DNA of 64,000 nt from Oscillospiraceae bacterium. Its GTDB lineage: Bacteria; Bacillota; Clostridia; Oscillospirales; Ruminococcaceae. Shown here piece after piece: positions 24,740 through 32,181 of the stretch (positions are counted from its first letter, which is position 1; the number at the start of each line of letters is the position of its first letter). Position numbers and translations under genes: made by a program. A model generated the notes under the pieces. It searched no databases and had not been told where the DNA came from. It worked only from the letters and a program-made list of their open reading frames with translations. The stretch spans positions 178,932-242,931 of the forward strand of contig JAUNSK010000001.1 of the NCBI GenBank assembly GCA_030539275.1. The letters run 5' to 3'.

Positions 24740-26504
24740 CTTCACCGCCTGCTTTCTGTGCCATGAATATCTGTGCATAGTGTTCCTGGCAGGATAATAT
24801 CTCAGAATGTGTACCGGTAAATGCTTTGCCGTCTTCCATCCATATGACCTTGTCAAATGATGAAAACAAGGATACACGGTGTGAAATGATGATAACAATG
24901 CAGTCAGCAAGCATTTCCCTGATATTTGACATGATCTCTTCCTGGGTTTTTATATCAACAGCTGAAAACGGATCATCAAGGATCATGATCTTTCGTTTGC
25001 TGTACAAAGTCCTTGCAAGAGCCAGACGGTCCTGCTGACCTCCTGAAAGGCGCAATCCGCCATATCCTGTTTCAGTCTGTATACCGTCAGGCATCCCTGC
25101 GATATCTTTGTCAAGGCAGACCGCTTTCAGGTATTTGTCTGCGCTTTTTCTGCCATCGGCACATATATTTTCTTCAATAGTATCACTCATCAGCTCGGGC
25201 TGGTGTCCCAGATATGACACTGTTGAATTTCTCTGATAATCTGACAGGTCTGACAATTCCCTGGAGTCAATTTTTATACTCCCCTCATAAGGCATTTCAC
25301 ATAAAAATGTCCTTCCGAAAGTTGATTTTCCGCAGGCAACCGGTCCGGCAACACCTATTATATCACCGGGATGAGCGGTAAATGAGAGCCCTGAAAATAT
25401 GTAATTATCATTGTCATACTTAAAAGCAAGATCCCTGACTTCAAGTTCCGTGCAGCTGACGGACTCATTCGGTAAATGAGTATCAGAATTTTCATAAGCT
25501 TTCATTAAAGGTCTGATGCGTTTGAACGAAACAGAGGCCTTCTGTACACTGTTGAACAGCTTTGCAGCCTTTGAGGACTTAAGAGCCATTTTTGCAAAGC
25601 ATGACAGAAATGCTGTAAACGCTGCTATATCCCATACACGATGACCAGTTGAAAGAACATTTTTTCCGCCGAAGTAAAGGATAAATACAACACCTGTCAT
25701 AGAAATTATATTATAAACAGGCGTAAGGGTGTTCTCCCAGATGTTTGCCATGACTGCAGTTTTTTCATATTTTTTCAGATGCTCTTCATAGTCCGAGTTT
25801 CTGTCTGCTTCCTGACCGGAAATACGGTATGTAAGAGCTCCTGACACACGTTCCATAGTAACGTCTGTAAGTTCACCACAGCATTTTTTATAGTCATTGT
25901 TATATCTGCACACCAGTGTCTTCATTCTGCCTGCAATTATATAGGCGGCCGGGATAAACATACATGACAATAAAGCGAGCTGCCAGTCGAACCTGAGCAT
26001 CATGACAAAGTAAGCACCGAGCGCAATGCCTGTATCAAAAACTTCTGTTGTGAACTTTCTCATACCCTCAGCACAGGCATCGACATCAGCTATTGCTTTA
26101 GTCATAAGTGAACCTGTGCTCTCGGACTCAAGCTCATTTTTGCTTTTGTGAACCAGGTTGTTGTAGAGCATTCGGCGCATAGTTAGACTTGTGTTGTTTG
26201 CAAATCTCCTTACATAGAAACGTTTGATGCAGCGTGCTCCCTGAACAATAAGTATTACCAGTATATATATAAGTGCCAGTGAGACCATCTGAGAAAAGAC
26301 CGCTCTCTTTTCTATGATATCATAGAGCCGCTGCGCAAGCTTTCCCTCCAGGTACGGTCCTGCTGCCAGACCGATGTTGTAAATAATTCCTGAAACCGTC
26401 ACAGCAAGCAATGGCATGTATTCTTTTTTGAAATAAGAGAAAAGCCTGTCCGGATGCTTAAGTATGTCATCCGTATTTTTATCAGGCTTTTTATTTGACT
26501 TCAT
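24726..26504 (-). CDS. ABC exporter half-transporter, first subunit
   Basis: A 592-residue protein. The start at 26504 has CGGAGAA eight bases upstream; the open frame to 26606 would run through the promoter. Membrane segments lie at ~30-310. The ATPase has Walker A 'GPVACGKSTF', signature 'LSGGQQDRLALA' and Walker B 'KIMILDDPFSAVD', where the usual catalytic Glu after the last Asp is Asp (D-D-P). That pattern fits the degenerate-site half of a heterodimeric exporter, so the two genes complement each other: good signature here, catalytic Glu in the partner. They are co-transcribed from a strong promoter. Confidence 0.88.
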   Translation of the reverse strand: MKSNKKPDKNTDDILKHPDRLFSYFKKEYMPLLAVTVSGIIYNIGLAAGPYLEGKLAQRLYDIIEKRAVFSQMVSLALIYILVILIVQGARCIKRFYVRRFANNTSLTMRRMLYNNLVHKSKNELESESTGSLMTKAIADVDACAEGMRKFTTEVFDTGIALGAYFVMMLRFDWQLALLSCMFIPAAYIIAGRMKTLVCRYNNDYKKCCGELTDVTMERVSGALTYRISGQEADRNSDYEEHLKKYEKTAVMANIWENTLTPVYNIISMTGVVFILYFGGKNVLSTGHRVWDIAAFTAFLSCFAKMALKSSKAAKLFNSVQKASVSFKRIRPLMKAYENSDTHLPNESVSCTELEVRDLAFKYDNDNYIFSGLSFTAHPGDIIGVAGPVACGKSTFGRTFLCEMPYEGSIKIDSRELSDLSDYQRNSTVSYLGHQPELMSDTIEENICADGRKSADKYLKAVCLDKDIAGMPDGIQTETGYGGLRLSGGQQDRLALARTLYSKRKIMILDDPFSAVDIKTQEEIMSNIREMLADCIVIIISHRVSLFSSFDKVIWMEDGKAFTGTHSEILSCQEHYAQIFMAQKAGGEDEKQ

Positions 26505-26556
26505 TAATTTATTCTCCGTTCGTATTATGAGTTTACTATTAAAAAAAATATTCCAA

Positions 26557-26606
26557 GGGGTATAATTACTTAATTTGATTATACTCCGCGTTTTTTTTGT
26601 TGTCAA
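26557..26606 (-). promoter_or_regulatory. Promoter with overlapping palindrome for ABC exporter operon
   Basis: On the minus strand TTGACA (26606-26601), a 17-nt spacer and TATAAT (26583-26578) form a near-perfect sigma-A promoter. An inverted repeat GGGGTATAAT (26557-26566) ... ATTATACTCC (26578-26587) with 11-nt spacer covers the -10 box and start site, the classic position for a repressor. The regulator is not adjacent. Confidence 0.75.
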
Positions 26607-26728
26607 TTATGAGCACTTATGAGACGGGGCTTTCCTGACATAAGAAACCTCTTTGAATGTTTCCTCACACTAACTTTATCAGACTCATATATTAAAATAA
26701 ACGCTTAAATACGGAAGGAGGTGTTATT

Positions 26729-27613
26729 ATGACAAAAGAGGAGCAAAAGCTTGCTTATCATATATCTGTGAAGGGAATGATCGTAAATCTCGGTCTGTTT
26801 GCAGCCAAGGGAGTATGCGGACTGCTTATCCACTCAGTAAGTCTGCTTTCAGATGCCGTACATTCACTTACGGATATTTTCAGTACGCTTGTGGTTCTTA
26901 TAGGACTGAAAGTGTCAGTTAAGCCTGCTGACAAGGAACATCCTTACGGTCATGAACGTATTGAATGCATCATTGCTTTTCTGCTTGGGATCATGCTCTT
27001 TGGAATAGGCGGCATAATCGGATATGAGGGCTATGAAAAAATGCGGTTTCCTGTGGATACAGAACCCGGATTTACCGTGCTTAATATCGTTGCAGCCGGG
27101 TCTGCGGTTTTATCTATCGTATTCAAGGAATGGATGTTCAGGTTTACAATGAAGTGTGCAAAAAAGATAGGTTCACCTTCAATGGCTGCCGATGCATGGC
27201 ATCACAGATCTGATGCCATATCAAGTATAGGAAGTCTGGCGGGTGTTATAGGTATATGCACAGGCTATGCGATAATTGATGTACTTGCATGCTTTGTCAT
27301 TTCTCTGTTCATATTCAAAGCAGCTTATGATATATGTAAAGATGCCTGCCGCAGGATGATAGACACATCTGCTGACAGTGTACTTATAGAAAAGATGCGA
27401 AGTGATATACTGCAAAATGATGAGGTTTTATCTGTAGATGTCCTGAAGACCAGACAGTTTGGTTCAAAACTTTATGTCGATATTGAGATAACTCTTGAGA
27501 GTAATTTAAGTTTTATTCATTCACATGAAACAGCACATCTGATACATGACAAACTGGAAAATGATTTTCCCGAGATAAAACACTGTATGATTCATGTCAA
27601 TCCATCTGCCTGA
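26729..27613 (+). CDS. Cation diffusion facilitator (CDF) transporter
   Basis: A 294-residue protein after GGAAGGAGGTG. It has six predicted membrane helices and a cytoplasmic C-terminal domain. Metal-site residues are visible in 'SLLSDAVHSLTDIFST' and 'MAADAWHHRSDAISS' (the two paired H/D-x3-D sites on helices 2 and 5). The C-terminal ~85 residues ('DILQNDEVLSVDVLKTRQFGSKLYVDIEI') match the CDF dimerisation domain. It exports a divalent metal (Mn, Zn or Fe) against protons. Its end overlaps by 22 nt the convergent DtxR-type regulator gene, which suggests joint metal homeostasis, probably Mn or Fe. Confidence 0.9.
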   Translation: MTKEEQKLAYHISVKGMIVNLGLFAAKGVCGLLIHSVSLLSDAVHSLTDIFSTLVVLIGLKVSVKPADKEHPYGHERIECIIAFLLGIMLFGIGGIIGYEGYEKMRFPVDTEPGFTVLNIVAAGSAVLSIVFKEWMFRFTMKCAKKIGSPSMAADAWHHRSDAISSIGSLAGVIGICTGYAIIDVLACFVISLFIFKAAYDICKDACRRMIDTSADSVLIEKMRSDILQNDEVLSVDVLKTRQFGSKLYVDIEITLESNLSFIHSHETAHLIHDKLENDFPEIKHCMIHVNPSA

Positions 27614-28044
27614 TCATTATCATACGACTTAAGTTTTTTAAGCAGATCATCAAGATTTTCTACGGTATTTCTGCCTAGAAAATGTTCTATTTTTTCAGCT
27701 TCCTCAAGTTCGTTTTCGGACTTGTTGAGGAAACATAAAAAACTGAATATAACATTGTGGCGGTAGAGCAGATAGTAGCCTGCCGCTTTTCCTTTGTCAG
27801 TAAGCTCAATATTGCCGTACTTCTGCGCACTCAGGTATCCGAGACTGCTAAGCTGCTGTATCATTTTAGATGCTGAGGACGGTTTAACATTCAGCTTTTT
27901 TGACAGGTCACGGATCCTTACCTGACTTTCATCCTGGAGAATCCGGCAGATCATTTCAAGATAATCCTCCATAGCAGGAGTAAACTGAGGATCTTCGATC
28001 AGCTGATACCCCTTTAGTGTATAAAATGTCTCGCTGTGATCCAT
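27592..28044 (-). CDS. DtxR/MntR-family metal-dependent regulator
   Basis: A 150-residue protein. The start at 28044 (MDHSETFYTLKGY) follows AAAGGAGAAATT; the frame reaches 28077 without a better site. Residues ~20-80 are the winged helix typical of the family ('TPAMEDYLEMICRIL', 'VRIRDLSKKLNVKPSSASKMIQQLSSLGYLSAQKYGNIELTDKG'), and ~85-140 the metal-binding dimerisation domain ('RHNVIFSFLCFL', 'EAEKIEHFLGRNTVENLDDLL'). It lacks the SH3-like third domain, like MntR. It should repress or activate metal transport genes when Mn or Fe is bound. Convergent with the CDF gene, a likely target or partner. Confidence 0.87.
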   Translation of the reverse strand: MDHSETFYTLKGYQLIEDPQFTPAMEDYLEMICRILQDESQVRIRDLSKKLNVKPSSASKMIQQLSSLGYLSAQKYGNIELTDKGKAAGYYLLYRHNVIFSFLCFLNKSENELEEAEKIEHFLGRNTVENLDDLLKKLKSYDNDQADGLT

Positions 28045-28122
28045 GATAATTTCTCCTTTGTCTGAAGCATTCAACATTTTGGTTTCCTGTCAATATAATA
28101 TAATATAAAATATTATGTGCGG

Positions 28123-28150
28123 CATTATAATCATTTTCATTATATGAACG
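28123..28150 (-). promoter_or_regulatory. Promoter and AT-rich imperfect palindrome before DtxR-type gene
   Basis: On the minus strand TATAAT lies near 28130-28125 with TTGCGT 18 nt upstream. Between them runs an imperfect ATAATgaaaATgATTAT dyad, similar in character to metalloregulator boxes. Autoregulation is possible but unproven. Confidence 0.4.
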
Positions 28151-28215
28151 CAACGCCTGTAAATACTCAGTTCATTTTATGATACAAAGTATTTATTTAT
28201 GCTGAAAGGGTAAGT

Positions 28216-29112
28216 ATGATATTCAGTTCAGATTATAAAACGAAGGTAGAGTATACCTACTATCTTCGTGACGGGACCAGGGTCAGTGATGTATCATATA
28301 CTAATATTTTATTATGCAGGGCTTCTGAAGAGGACACAGATGCTAAAAACAGATTATATATAACAGAGCTTTCAGATGTGAAAAGAATTGAGCCGGGAAT
28401 GGTTATTACATATACTGTTATCCTTCAGAATTTCAGTAAATGTGACTTGTATAATATAACTATCACTGACGATATCGGGCCGGATGTTGATTTTATTCCG
28501 GGCAGTGTGACCATTACAAATCAAAGCTATCCTGATATGAATATAACAAAAGGTATATTTCTCAGAAGTATGTTTTCTTACAGCATGACTGCCATACAGT
28601 TCAAGGTCAGGCACAAACGCAGTGAGACCGGATACAACATACTGAATACTTCTTCTGCAAGATTTGAAATATTTTATAAGAGCACCGGCAAAATCGAAGC
28701 TTATACAATGGTCAGCAATACAGCAAAAGTTTTCCTTGATATAAACGGTCTCAGTCTGAATCTTAAGTTAGAGGCACTGACAAATCTGAGTAATCAGAGA
28801 AAGGCTTTTACTTTCACAGGTGATATAAAAGATATGTCTGATCTTCCTGTGAAAAACAGTACACTGATGCTGAGCGTTTATCCGTGGAGCCGGTATATAA
28901 TTGATACATGCATAATTGATAATATACGGATGCGTACCGACAGTCCGATAGTTATAGAGAATTTGAATCCCGGAGAAGTAAAAAATATAACGCTGGTTCT
29001 TATTTTTAACGAACCATTCAGCAGCAACATAGAGATATTTTTTACCGGAATAAAGGCAGAAGATCCGAAACCTATACCCATAGAGAGCAATCATATAAAA
29101 TACTATTATTAA
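28216..29112 (+). CDS. DUF11-type repeat protein, no signal peptide
   Basis: A 298-residue protein after GAAAGGGTAAGT. Residues ~45-175 resemble a DUF11 / conserved-repeat beta-sandwich: 'DVKRIEPGMVITYTVILQNFSKCDLYNITITDDIGPDVDFIPGSVTITN' has the usual 'G..ITYTI...N.....N..ITD.....F..GSV' pattern. The rest is also beta-rich. There is no signal peptide, sortase motif or membrane segment, which is odd for a family mostly found on cell surfaces. The next gene, 11 nt downstream, encodes a related protein, so they form an operon. Function unknown; coat, crust or inner assembly roles are possible. Confidence 0.68.
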   Translation: MIFSSDYKTKVEYTYYLRDGTRVSDVSYTNILLCRASEEDTDAKNRLYITELSDVKRIEPGMVITYTVILQNFSKCDLYNITITDDIGPDVDFIPGSVTITNQSYPDMNITKGIFLRSMFSYSMTAIQFKVRHKRSETGYNILNTSSARFEIFYKSTGKIEAYTMVSNTAKVFLDINGLSLNLKLEALTNLSNQRKAFTFTGDIKDMSDLPVKNSTLMLSVYPWSRYIIDTCIIDNIRMRTDSPIVIENLNPGEVKNITLVLIFNEPFSSNIEIFFTGIKAEDPKPIPIESNHIKYYY

Positions 29113-29123
29113 GGTGGGAAAAT

Positions 29124-30101
29124 ATGAATAACTATATTACAAACTCGGCCGATATTAATTATAATTACGCTCTTGGTGATGAATCTGTAGCTTCAGATGC
29201 ATTATCCAATACAAGTGTAACCGAAGTAACTGCACCGAATGTTTCGATATATAAAGAAGCATGTGTGTCAAATGTCAAAGCAGGTGATACCATAGCGTAT
29301 TCAGTTACAGCTATAAACTCAGGCAACGCCACTACACCGGAGAATGTCACGATAACTGACACATTGCCGGCATCAGTGACTCTTGTGACAGGATCTGTTT
29401 CAGTAAGCGTGCGCGACTCAGCGACTAATACTGAAACTGAACTAATTGTAGTTGCAGATGTTGCAAATATTGATGCAACTCATTATTACAATGATACGGC
29501 AAATCCGATAACAGTAACCATGGTACCACTTGAAGCCGGAAAATCGTATATCCTCAGATTCTCAGTTACAGTCAATGGTACAGTTGATGATCCTAACGGA
29601 GGAGAGACAGGTCCTATTTATCCATTTGCCGATGTTCTTAATACTGCAGCGGTATCATACAGCACAACTACTCAAACAACTCCGCTGGATTCAAATACTG
29701 TAACAGTTACTTCTGATTACGCCTATATCACAGTTGGTCATACTGCTGCTGCAAGTGTCAGCTGCGGCGGAAATCCAAACTATCAGCTGACTGTTACGAA
29801 CTATGGCAATGTGGATGCCACCGGTGTAGTTGTTACAGACAATCTTCCTAAAGGTTTTACGTTCGCTACCGGAACCATTGCAGATCATATCGAGATTTAT
29901 GACGGAGCAACTGAAATAACTGATACTCATCTCCAAACTGCAGCTTTAGATACAACTAAAGCTACAACTAATACCGTGGGACTGCTGACAATTACTTTTG
30001 TTCCGACAGCTACAATTCCAAAGGTAGAGATAGTCGGAGATGATACAACATATACTATAAAACCGTATACAATTAAAATACTCGGAACCATTTCGTGTTA
30101 A
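29124..30101 (+). CDS. DUF11-repeat protein, no signal peptide
   Basis: A 325-residue protein after AAGGTGGGAAAAT. Two DUF11-like beta-sandwich repeats are clear: ~35-185 ('ACVSNVKAGDTIAYSVTAINSGNATTPENVTITDTLPASVTLVTGSV') and ~200-320 ('SVSCGGNPNYQLTVTNYGNVDATGVVVTDNLPKGFTFATG'). It is Thr/Val-rich and acidic and carries no signal peptide, anchor or LPxTG motif. It is co-transcribed with the preceding DUF11 gene and followed by a terminator. Related leaderless DUF11 proteins occur in Clostridia; their role is not known to me. Confidence 0.78.
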   Translation: MNNYITNSADINYNYALGDESVASDALSNTSVTEVTAPNVSIYKEACVSNVKAGDTIAYSVTAINSGNATTPENVTITDTLPASVTLVTGSVSVSVRDSATNTETELIVVADVANIDATHYYNDTANPITVTMVPLEAGKSYILRFSVTVNGTVDDPNGGETGPIYPFADVLNTAAVSYSTTTQTTPLDSNTVTVTSDYAYITVGHTAAASVSCGGNPNYQLTVTNYGNVDATGVVVTDNLPKGFTFATGTIADHIEIYDGATEITDTHLQTAALDTTKATTNTVGLLTITFVPTATIPKVEIVGDDTTYTIKPYTIKILGTISC

Positions 30102-30159
30102 TAAGTCTTATTTTATTAAGTCTGGCTGGTTGAATTTATTCAGAATGCTCCGGCTGACG

Positions 30160-30206
30160 GGCACTGTTTCTCAGTATGGAGATCATATCAGATAACAGTG
30201 CCTTTT
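30160..30206 (+). terminator. Terminator after DUF11 pair
   Basis: GGCACTGTT pairs with AACAGTGCC across a 25-nt loop and is followed by TTTTAT. Confidence 0.65.
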
Positions 30207-30283
30207 ATATTGCTCTTTTCTTAATGCTTTGCAGGGGAACAGACAGAATATTTTTAATAGCATATCAAATATACACCAGATAA

Positions 30284-30312
30284 TTGACTATAATTTCTTT
30301 TTTTGTTATAAT
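30284..30312 (+). promoter_or_regulatory. Sigma-A promoter for DUF3592 gene
   Basis: TTGACT at 30284-30289, 17-nt spacer, TATAAT at 30307-30312. It excludes the possible TTG start at 30284 and supports the ATG at 30347. Confidence 0.75.
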
Positions 30313-30346
30313 GTTAGTGAAAAAAATAAGAAAGGTGATAAAAATT

Positions 30347-31081
30347 ATGAATGAAAGTCCGTTTATTATTGACAAGGACCAGACTGAGGCTCCTGAGAAA
30401 AAAAAGAAAGGAACAAAGGTTCTGGCGTTTATTCTGATTGCTGCATGTATCGGTTCACTTATTTTGATGATCAGGAAACAGGATACACCAACTTCATTTC
30501 TGTTTTTCGGATTGCTTTTCATGTCATTCGGAATTATGGGTACATATGGTGTAAAAATTACGAGAGGAAATGCATGGACACTGGGATTCCCGATCGGTGG
30601 GGCAGTGGTCGCAGCAATGAGCGGCCTTTATCTCGTCGGAGGAGACTCTCTGCGTGAAAATTATCCGAGGGTGCTTAGTTCTTTATTACCGGTTGTGCTT
30701 ATTGTATCAGGACTTATGCTGAGTGCAGGTTCGGTGTTTATGGAGGAGCACAGAAAGAAAACGTGCTGCGAAGAAATCAAAGCTGTTGTTGTAAAGGTCA
30801 AAAAAACACACAGAAATGAACACTCCCGTTACTATTTATATTGTCCTGTGCTCCGCTATACATATAATGGAGCGGAATATACAGTCTGTGATGATCTGTA
30901 TAATCTCGACAAGGAACCCATAGTTGACTCGGCTTTAAGGATACATATCGATCCTGAAAGACCTGATCGTATATACAGGGAACATATCCGTGGCTTCAGG
31001 TTTAAGATCTGTCTTGGTATAATGCTGATCGTATTTTCAGTTCCCTTTATAATGTTTCTGATGCAGACAAAAAACCAGTAA
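30347..31081 (+). CDS. DUF3592-type membrane protein
   Basis: A 244-residue protein beginning MNESPFIIDKDQTE, with AAAGGTGAT before the start. Hydrophobic segments lie at ~24-41, ~47-62, ~76-93, ~109-128 and ~220-238. Between the last two is a soluble stretch of ~90 residues: 'IKAVVVKVKKTH', 'YLYCPVLRYTYNGAEYTV' and 'LRIHIDPERPDRIY'. That order is the DUF3592 pattern, in which the final segment is usually 'V.YNP.NP......'. Function is unknown; these proteins occur widely in Gram-positive membranes. It is a single-gene unit with its own promoter and terminator. Confidence 0.75.
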   Translation: MNESPFIIDKDQTEAPEKKKKGTKVLAFILIAACIGSLILMIRKQDTPTSFLFFGLLFMSFGIMGTYGVKITRGNAWTLGFPIGGAVVAAMSGLYLVGGDSLRENYPRVLSSLLPVVLIVSGLMLSAGSVFMEEHRKKTCCEEIKAVVVKVKKTHRNEHSRYYLYCPVLRYTYNGAEYTVCDDLYNLDKEPIVDSALRIHIDPERPDRIYREHIRGFRFKICLGIMLIVFSVPFIMFLMQTKNQ

Positions 31082-31087
31082 ATATAA

Positions 31088-31130
31088 ATATATCCCTGTG
31101 AAAAACAATCTCACAGGGATATATTTTTTT
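31088..31130. terminator. Terminator after DUF3592 gene
   Basis: ATATATCCCTGTGA pairs with TCACAGGGATATAT (loop about 9 nt) and a T run follows. It may serve the convergent NifX-like gene as well. Confidence 0.85.
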
Positions 31131-31149
31131 ACTATAAAAAGTGTAATGA

Positions 31150-31566
31150 TCAGTGTGAGCATCCGCCTTCGCCGCATGTGTGGCTGCCGCATGAATGTTC
31201 ACCGCATCCGCCGTTTTCACCGTGTGCGTGATCATGATGAGAACAGTTTGCTTCATTTGAATATACAAGTGTTTTGTCAAGGTATGACTTTACAGCATCA
31301 TCAGCACTGCCCTGTACACCGGCAAGCAGTCTGATTCCAGCCTGTGCAAGAGCCATCTGGGCACCGCCGCCGATACCACCGCATATAAGAATATCGGCAT
31401 TATTATCTTTAAGAAATCCTGCAAGTGCACCGTGTCCGCTTCCGTTTGTGCTTACAACTGATGAATCAGTTACCATACCGTTTTCAACACTGTAAAATTT
31501 GAAGAATTCACTGTGTCCGAAATGCTGAAAAATCTGTCCGTTTTCATAAGTTACTGCAATTTTCAT
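31150..31566 (-). CDS. NifX/NifB-type (dinitrogenase Fe-Mo cofactor family) protein with His/Cys-rich tail
   Basis: A 138-residue protein. Residues 1-105 match the small NifX-like / Fe-Mo cofactor biosynthesis fold: 'MKIAVTYENGQIFQHFGHSEFFKFY' and 'ADILICGGIGGGAQMALAQAGIRLLAGVQGSADDAVKSYLDKTL'. The last ~30 residues are packed with His, Cys and Gly ('CSHHDHAHGENGGCGEHSCGSHTCGEGGCSH'), a likely metal-binding tail. No nitrogenase genes are in the window, so a general iron-sulfur or metal-cluster carrier role is more likely than nitrogen fixation. It follows a DUF134 gene by 18 nt, the common pairing for this family. Confidence 0.88.
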   Translation of the reverse strand: MKIAVTYENGQIFQHFGHSEFFKFYSVENGMVTDSSVVSTNGSGHGALAGFLKDNNADILICGGIGGGAQMALAQAGIRLLAGVQGSADDAVKSYLDKTLVYSNEANCSHHDHAHGENGGCGEHSCGSHTCGEGGCSH

Positions 31567-31584
31567 AGCCTGCTCCTTTAAGTT

Positions 31585-31941
31585 TCATTGTTTATTTTCA
31601 CATCTGTGTTTTTTGCACCCTCCGCACCTGCAGGTATCCTCCCTGCCGTCGCAGAGACTGTAATCGCCGCCTTCAATCTTAAGACGTCTGCCCTCAACTA
31701 TAACAGAGGAGAGCTTTTTTCGTGCATCGTTATAGATCTGCTGAACTGTAGTTCTTGCCACTTTCATGTAGGTGCTGCACTCTTCCTGTGAAAAACCTCT
31801 GTAGTCGATAAGTCTTATTGCTTCATATTCGTCGACAGTGAGTATTACAGCGTCATCCTTATCATTGCCGTATCTTTCAGGGGAAAATTCTCTGTTGATC
31901 GGAAGGCAGCATACTTTTCTGCATTTTCTGGGCCTTGGCAA
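31585..31941 (-). CDS. DUF134 helix-turn-helix protein, TTG start
   Basis: A 118-residue protein. The family begins 'MPRPRK-R-V', so the true start is the TTG at 31941 (M-P-R-P-R-K-C-R-K-V), with GGAGGTGAG eight bases upstream; the ATG at 31956 lies inside that ribosome site. Residues ~33-80 hold a sigma-like helix-turn-helix ('DAVILTVDEYEAIRLIDYRGFSQEECSTYMKVARTTVQQIYNDARKKL'). The C-terminus is Cys-rich ('CDGREDTCRCGGCKKHRCENK'). It probably regulates, with a metal or cluster sensor, its own operon including the NifX-like gene. Confidence 0.88.
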   Translation of the reverse strand: MPRPRKCRKVCCLPINREFSPERYGNDKDDAVILTVDEYEAIRLIDYRGFSQEECSTYMKVARTTVQQIYNDARKKLSSVIVEGRRLKIEGGDYSLCDGREDTCRCGGCKKHRCENKQ

Positions 31942-31983
31942 AAAGCTCACCTCCATATATTATAATGATCTGAAGACAATATT

Positions 31984-32012
31984 ATTATAGAGTAGTTTAT
32001 GACATATGTCAA
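31984..32012 (-). promoter_or_regulatory. Promoter with palindrome at -35 for DUF134-NifX operon
   Basis: On the minus strand TTGACA (32012-32007), 17-nt spacer and TATAAT (31989-31984). The perfect palindrome TGACATATGTCA (32000-32011) overlaps the -35 box and is a likely operator, perhaps for the DUF134 protein itself. Confidence 0.75.
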
Positions 32013-32109
32013 TAACTAAAAATGGAATCAGAATCATCCGGCTTCATTTGATCATACATTACAAAAAGAACATATTATTATGATATTATAGCGATTTATC
32101 TTATAAATA

Positions 32110-32138
32110 TTGCACAAAACATGGTTTTATGTTATAAT
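32110..32138 (+). promoter_or_regulatory. Sigma-A promoter for dockerin carboxypeptidase
   Basis: TTGCAC at 32110-32115, 17-nt spacer, TATAAT at 32133-32138; an extended -10 (TATGTTATAAT). Confidence 0.7.
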
Positions 32139-32181
32139 TTCCATAAATGGTTTTAATAAAACAGAAAACAGGTGAGGTAAT

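Noticed and set aside
31150-31566. Nitrogen-fixation locus
   Set aside because: Only a NifX-like protein is present, without nifHDK; the DUF134 pairing is common in non-fixing bacteria.
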